Part shown: positions 42,316 through 46,886 of the stretch, piece by piece
Position numbering within the stretch: position 1 is the stretch's first letter
Layout: each line of letters opens with the position of its first letter
DNA from: Entamoeba histolytica HM-1:IMSS
Lineage: Eukaryota; Evosea; Mastigamoebida; Endamoebidae
Length of the DNA stretch: 46,886 bases
Direction: 5' to 3'
Assembly: GCF_000208925.1 (NCBI RefSeq)
Contig: NW_001914986.1
Location: 1-46,886 of the forward strand
Made by a program: the position numbers and the translations under genes
Notes under the pieces: model-generated
Database searches by the model: none
Told to the model about the DNA's origin: nothing
The model's input: only the letters and a program-made list of their open reading frames with translations

Positions 42316-43698
42316 ATGGATTCAACATTTGTGTTTGATTGGAAGTTGATTGTTGGATCTATTGGTTCATTATTTTTTGCAGTGTTATGCGCTGGTTCAG
42401 GTATTGGAGGTGGTTGTTTTTATTTAGTAATTTTTGTATTAATTCTTCAAATGGACCCTCATCAAGCAATTCCTTTGTCTAAAATAACTACATTTGGGGT
42501 TGCTTGTGGTGGATTTCTAATTCTTTGGATGAAAAGACATCCAAATGTTCGTTATAAACCATTGATTAGTTATCCAACTGCTTTGATGGTTGAACCATTA
42601 ACAATTTATGGAACTATGATTGGGGTAATATTCAATATTATTTCTCCTAGTTGGTTAATTATTATTGTGTTAGTTCTTTTACTTGGATTCACTTCTTATA
42701 AAACATTTGCTAAAGCTATTAAACAATGGAAAAATGAAAATGAAAAAAGAGATGCTGCTAAAGCTACTGAACTTGTTGAAACATCAAAACCAGATATTGC
42801 TGATAATGATAACGATGATATGAAACCATCAGAAAATGGAAGTAATGCTGTTATTGTAGATGAAAAAGTTCAAGAAGAAGAAGAAGAAGGACAAGGAACT
42901 GGACCAAAATTATTGCCTCAAGATGAGAGTCAAGAAGCACAAAAAGAAGCTAAAAAAATAGAAGAGAAAACATTATTAAAGAGAGAAATAATAAAAGCAA
43001 TTTTGTCAGTTGGAATATTAATTATTGTTTGGGCAGTTATGTTCTTTATTGTTATTCTTAAAGGAGGAGAAAAAATGGATAGTATTGTTGGAATTGAATG
43101 TGGAACACCTTGGTATTGGGTTTTAACTGCAATTGGAGGACCATTAATGTTAGCTGTGACTATTGTTGTTGGAATATTCTTATGGTGGAGACAACGTGGA
43201 GAAGAAGTTGAAGGAGAAGTCCAATGGACAGTAAAGAATTGTTTAATTATTCCAATTGGTGCATTCTTTGCTGGAGTTAGTGCTGCATACCTTGGCATTG
43301 GTGGTGGTATGGTAATTGGACCAATATTACTTGAAATTGGAGTTCTTCCACAAGTAGCAACTGCAACATCTGCATTTATGATTATGTTTACTGCGTCATC
43401 TTCTTCATTACAATACATTATTGATGGAAAGTTAGATATATTTTATGGAATATGGTATTTTGCTATTGGATTTATTGGAGCAGCATTTGGTCAATTTGGA
43501 TTCTCTAAAATTGTCCAAAAATTAAATCGTCAAAGTATTATTGGATTCTTCCTTGGAGTACTTATTGTGTTATCAACTCTTGCTATGATTGCTATCACTG
43601 TAGTTCAATTAGTTAGTGATGTGAAGAATGATAATCTTGGATTTAAGCATTTGTGTAAAGTAGCTGTGGATTATTTCTCTTCTTCTTCTGAGCTTTAA
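42316..43698 (+). CDS. TauE/SafE-family anion exporter
   Basis: The 460-residue protein has two membrane halves separated by an acidic, Glu/Lys-rich cytosolic loop (about residues 150-250). Each half starts with a Gly-rich hairpin: CAGSGIGGGCFYL near 25-37 and AAYLGIGGGMVIGP near 355-368, the hallmark internal repeat of TauE/SafE transporters. Around nine to ten membrane segments are visible. Family members export sulfite, sulfoacetate or other small organic anions; plant and protist members exist. Entamoeba activates sulfate in its mitosomes to make sulfolipids, so sulfur-compound export is possible but only inferred. The ATG at 42316 (MDSTFVFDW) is preferred over a non-ATG upstream extension. 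Confidence 0.8.
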   Translation: MDSTFVFDWKLIVGSIGSLFFAVLCAGSGIGGGCFYLVIFVLILQMDPHQAIPLSKITTFGVACGGFLILWMKRHPNVRYKPLISYPTALMVEPLTIYGTMIGVIFNIISPSWLIIIVLVLLLGFTSYKTFAKAIKQWKNENEKRDAAKATELVETSKPDIADNDNDDMKPSENGSNAVIVDEKVQEEEEEGQGTGPKLLPQDESQEAQKEAKKIEEKTLLKREIIKAILSVGILIIVWAVMFFIVILKGGEKMDSIVGIECGTPWYWVLTAIGGPLMLAVTIVVGIFLWWRQRGEEVEGEVQWTVKNCLIIPIGAFFAGVSAAYLGIGGGMVIGPILLEIGVLPQVATATSAFMIMFTASSSSLQYIIDGKLDIFYGIWYFAIGFIGAAFGQFGFSKIVQKLNRQSIIGFFLGVLIVLSTLAMIAITVVQLVSDVKNDNLGFKHLCKVAVDYFSSSSEL

Positions 43699-44249
43699 TT
43701 TAATTTGCTTTATTGATATAATGTTTTTAAATATATAACGAAATAATACTAAACTAAAAATACAAAAAATCAGTCGATATTATGAATTTGGTAAAAGGTG
43801 TGTTAAAAATATCTACAAAATTAAGTAATAGTAATTTTATATTGTTTAAATTTTAAAATAACTGACAAATGGATTAACATAGGTGTTAATTTTAAATATA
43901 CTTTTTATTTTTTATAATATCATTTAGTGTTTCATTTCCACAGTATTGAACATTACAAATAAAGAATAAACATTTTATAAATCATGAAATATATAAAAAA
44001 GATTAACTGATACAGTAATTTATGCTCAATATTTGCATAATAACTTAATCATTTCATTAATAATAAGATTATAAATACTGTTAATATACTTTTCAATAAA
44101 TGTTGTTATATTGTAGAAAAAAATTATTTTAATTGATTTGATTTAGTTGGGATGGACAGTTAATATGACTATGAAATAAACAAAAATAGGAAAATAATTA
44201 TGTATTAAGAGAATTATTTCTTATTCAGATGAACCTTATATATATAGAG
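43699..44249. other. AT-rich spacer
   Basis: Downstream of the exporter gene. No gene, RNA or repeat recognised before the LINE fragment. Confidence 0.5.
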
Positions 44250-44480
44250 AGAGTTTTAGATTAATTAAAGGAAATAAAAAATGACATTGACATCGTTAAA
44301 GAAATTAAAAAACCATGTAATACAAAACATGACAGATGTCATGGAATATTGCTTTTATCATAATCAAACATACTCAATAGAAATAGTAGAAGAAGACAAA
44401 GTGATGAGATTATTCTCCAATGATACAAGAACAATAGAAACTATATCTATTAATACTTAATTAAGTGCTCATTATTATCT
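44250..44480 (+). mobile_element. short LINE fragment, extreme 3' end of ORF2
   Basis: This 230-bp piece matches the last part of the LINE ORF2 at about 6664-6880. Both read through GATGTCATGGAATATTGCTT and encode MEYCF.HNQTYS near the end, and both finish with TCTATTAATACTTAATTAA, the codons for SINT, the stop, and the start of the 3' tail. A 43-codon remnant frame runs from 44329 to 44460. It is a 5'-truncated copy or a leftover of one, on the plus strand, and is clearly a different insertion from that at 2770-6900 because point differences are frequent. Confidence 0.8.
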
Positions 44481-45539
44481 TTTGTTTCTTAATTGAGTAT
44501 TATTTATGTCTGTTTATCATTTTTGTGAATGTTAGTCAATTTTATGACGATGTGAATATTTAAATGATAGAAAGAAAAGAAGTATCAAATGTTTTAAGTC
44601 AGAGACATTATATGAAACACTAAAATTAAACTAAGTAATGAAATTTCTAGTTATTTTATAGTGATGGCATTGGTTTTGAGAGAAAACACAAAAAGAATAA
44701 ATGGGTAATATTTAATAATATTTAATAAGAATTAATATTAATGAAGTAATTAATGTGATAGTATTATTTAATGAAATAGATTGAAGTATGTTTGATAATG
44801 AATGTATTATGATGAAATATATGGTGTTATCAAGAAAAAGTAATGTTAACTGAATAATAGTGATATAGAATGTTATTTCTAGTTATAATTATAATGATAT
44901 GTTCAATATAAAAATAAGACAATCAATGATAATGAGATTTAATACACATTAAAGTCAAAATAACAAGTTAAATGAAGAATAATTGAAGTTAATGATGTTT
45001 GAAAAAATAAAACAAAAGAAAATAAATTAGATGAATAAAGTGAAATACTCACATTTCAAATAGATGAAATATTAAATATTAAGTAATCATAATTGATATT
45101 TTCATATTTAATAGAAAGAAAAACACAAATAGATAAATAAGAGAGAAGAGAGTTTAATACCAAGAACGGATGTTGAACAACAGAGTTGATGTTAATACCA
45201 AAGTATTTATTGTAGACAAGTGATTTGTGTGCATTTACGTGCATTAACCAGAATTGTTATTGTCAAAGTTGAAGGGGTTTGAATGATGAGCCAATTATTT
45301 ATTTATTTTATTTGTCAATATTATACTCCTAATTATATTCTATTCAAATATCAATATTTAAATAATTTACTTCTTTTTGTTTAATTATTTGAAGAATGAT
45401 AAAATGAATAAGAAAAACAAGAAGTAAAAATAGAATAAATAATTGATAATAAAATTAAAATATAAACAAGATAAATAATGAAATATAATGAATATAAGAA
45501 AAATAATGAAATTGTATTTATTCATAACTTCTTTTAAAT
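44481..45539. other. AT-rich gene-free region
   Basis: About 1 kb with no coding region. From about 45390 to 45510 the plus strand becomes purine-rich (A and G). No RNA gene recognised. Confidence 0.5.
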
Positions 45540-46020
45540 GGGTACGAAAATTAGCAAAGAAAAAATGCATCTAAATAATTTACAAAAAAGAAAAAAGAAG
45601 CAAAATAATTTGCATCCATAGAATTTTCCATTTATTATATTTTGCTCCTAAAATAAAAATAAAAAAATAAAAAATATGATAAATATACAATCTGTATATA
45701 TTTATGTTTATATTTTATAATCATTTGTATTCATTTTGTATGAAATATTAATGAAATAGATTATTTGATGAATCATATTTGGGTACGAAAATTAGCAAAG
45801 AAAAAATGCATCTAAATAATTTACAAAAAAGAAAAAAGAAGCAAAATAATTTGCATCCATAGAATTTTCCACTTTATTATATTTTGCTCCTAAAATAAAA
45901 ATAAATAAAAAATAAAAAGTATGATAAATACAGAATATATAAATATTTATGTTTATATTTTATATTCATTTCTATTTTGTATGAAATATTAATGAAATAG
46001 ATGATTTGATTATTCATATT
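45540..46020 (+). repeat. 241-bp tandem duplication, two copies
   Basis: Copy 1 spans 45540-45780 and copy 2 spans 45781-46020. Both begin GGGTACGAAAATTAGCAAAG and share the next 120 bases with one substitution. They then differ by small insertions and A/T changes but both end in a block reading GTATGAAATATTAATGAAAT. Within each unit there are nested words (AATAATTTACAAA and AATAATTTGCATC) and an ATGCAT palindrome. The two units lie directly head to tail. Confidence 0.9.
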
Positions 46021-46886
46021 TATTTTTATTCTTTTTATTCTTTTATTATTATGTTATTTATCTATCGTATTTTTATATTTATTTCTCTGTTTATATTATT
46101 TATCTATCATCTTCTTATTATCTATATATTATTATATTATTATATTCTTCTTATTTTATTATTTTTATGTTTATATTCTTTAGATTTTCTTATTGTTATT
46201 CTTTTCTATTTAGATATATTTGTTTATTCATCCTTATCATTTTTATATTATTATCATTTATATCTATTTTCAATTTATATTTATTCTCTTGTGTTTTATA
46301 TTAATATTAATTTTATCTTTTATACTTTGATTTTATTATGTATATCATTGACTATCATTTCTCGTTTTATTTATCATTTATTCTTATTATTCTTTTGTTT
46401 TATATTCTATCTATGTTATATATTCATATCATTTTCATTTATATTTTATCACTTATTATATGTTATAATAATCACATAACACATATTATTGATTATATAA
46501 TAAATATCATGATGAAATTATACATATAAATAATAAACATAAAAAAGAGTAAAATATTTTTCATTAATAAAATATTGTTAATCATTTTACATCATTAAAT
46601 TAGACACTTTTTATTGAATATTTCTAATTTTTACAATAAAATACACTTTTTATTTCTTCTTTTCTTCTTTTATTACATCTTTGTGATTTATTATTTTTAT
46701 ATTCTTCTTCTACTTTATTTTTATTCTTTTATATATTTATATTCTTTTTATATTATTTGTTTTTCGTTGTTTTTCTATTTCTTTCTTCTATTATTTATCA
46801 ATTTTATATTCATTTATTCTTTTTATTTCTTTTTTATTAATTCTTGAGTATTGTATATTTCTTTATTATTTCATTTGTGTATTATC
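46021..46886. other. pyrimidine-rich region at the window edge
   Basis: The plus strand is almost free of purine runs and is dominated by T with scattered C and A; frames on it give only Ile/Phe/Tyr/Leu chains. The minus strand is correspondingly A/G-rich and gives Lys/Asn/Glu/Ile fragments with many stops, much like the decayed ORF1 region near 2800-3400. No gene is supported. It may be old coiled-coil coding debris on the minus strand, or simple-sequence spacer. Confidence 0.45.

Noticed and set aside
42930..43418. 162-codon minus-strand frame
   Set aside because: Antisense of the second half of the TauE/SafE gene, whose plus-strand reading has clear family motifs.
45540..46020. CRISPR-like array
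   Set aside because: Only two long adjacent units with no short repeat-spacer pattern, in eukaryotic DNA.
46006..46847. Plus-strand frames of 157, 63 and 77 codons made of Ile, Phe, Tyr and Leu
   Set aside because: Product of T-rich simple sequence; no balanced composition and no known motif.
1..46886. tRNA arrays, rRNA genes or bacterial features such as ribosome binding sites and rho-independent terminators
   Set aside because: No cloverleaf or rRNA-like GC-richer block was seen, and the gene content is eukaryotic, so bacterial signals do not apply.

Overview
The window looks like nuclear DNA of an Entamoeba species, most likely of the E. histolytica / dispar / nuttalli group. Base composition is very AT-rich, coding regions are dense with short spacers, and almost all genes are single open frames. 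Four genes are split by tiny introns (43-72 nt) that all begin GTTTGT and end TAG. A decayed non-LTR retrotransposon has the EhLINE layout: coiled-coil ORF1, then reverse transcriptase plus restriction-like endonuclease ORF2. The mix of eukaryotic housekeeping genes (eS24, PheRS alpha, GCN1, Vps26, Sam50) excludes a bacterial or viral source. The exact species cannot be fixed by eye.

Layout. 1-2770 is AT-rich sequence with at most one unreadable gene relic. 2770-6900 is a mutated LINE. 6900-7930 is an empty spacer. 7932-13671 (minus) is one two-exon gene for a giant signalling protein: SAM-like and RhoGAP-like N-terminus, PH-GRAM, inactive myotubularin-like region, LRRs, COR-like region and TKL kinase. 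13842-14636 (minus) is an unknown charged protein. 14907-17101 (plus, one intron) is a large conserved-looking protein. 17263-20139 (plus) is a PX-PH-zinc-motif AGC kinase of the MAST/IRE/RIM15 type. 20294-21238 (plus) is a PCID2/Thp1-like PCI protein. 21590-22290 (minus) is a second LINE fragment.

From 22632 to 43698 follow Sam50 (minus, one intron), PheRS alpha (plus), a Pex14-like protein (minus), Vps26 (minus, one intron), GCN1 (plus), an armadillo-type protein (minus), a LAMTOR3-like roadblock protein (plus), an AVL9/DENN protein (minus), ribosomal protein eS24 (minus), a small hypothetical (minus) and a TauE/SafE-type exporter (plus). The last 3.2 kb carries a third LINE fragment, a head-to-tail 241-bp duplication and a long pyrimidine-rich stretch.

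The genes form no single pathway. Themes that recur are reduced organelles (Sam50 for the mitosome, Pex14 for the anaerobic peroxisome), membrane traffic (Vps26, AVL9/DENN, PX/PH and GRAM proteins), nutrient and translation control (GCN1, LAMTOR3-like, PheRS, eS24) and mRNA export (PCID2). Sam50/PheRS and Vps26/GCN1 are divergent pairs sharing short promoters. The most unusual items are the multi-domain Roco-like kinase with a dead phosphatase region, the 123-residue Pex14, and LINE debris at three places. All assignments were made by reading; no database search was run.
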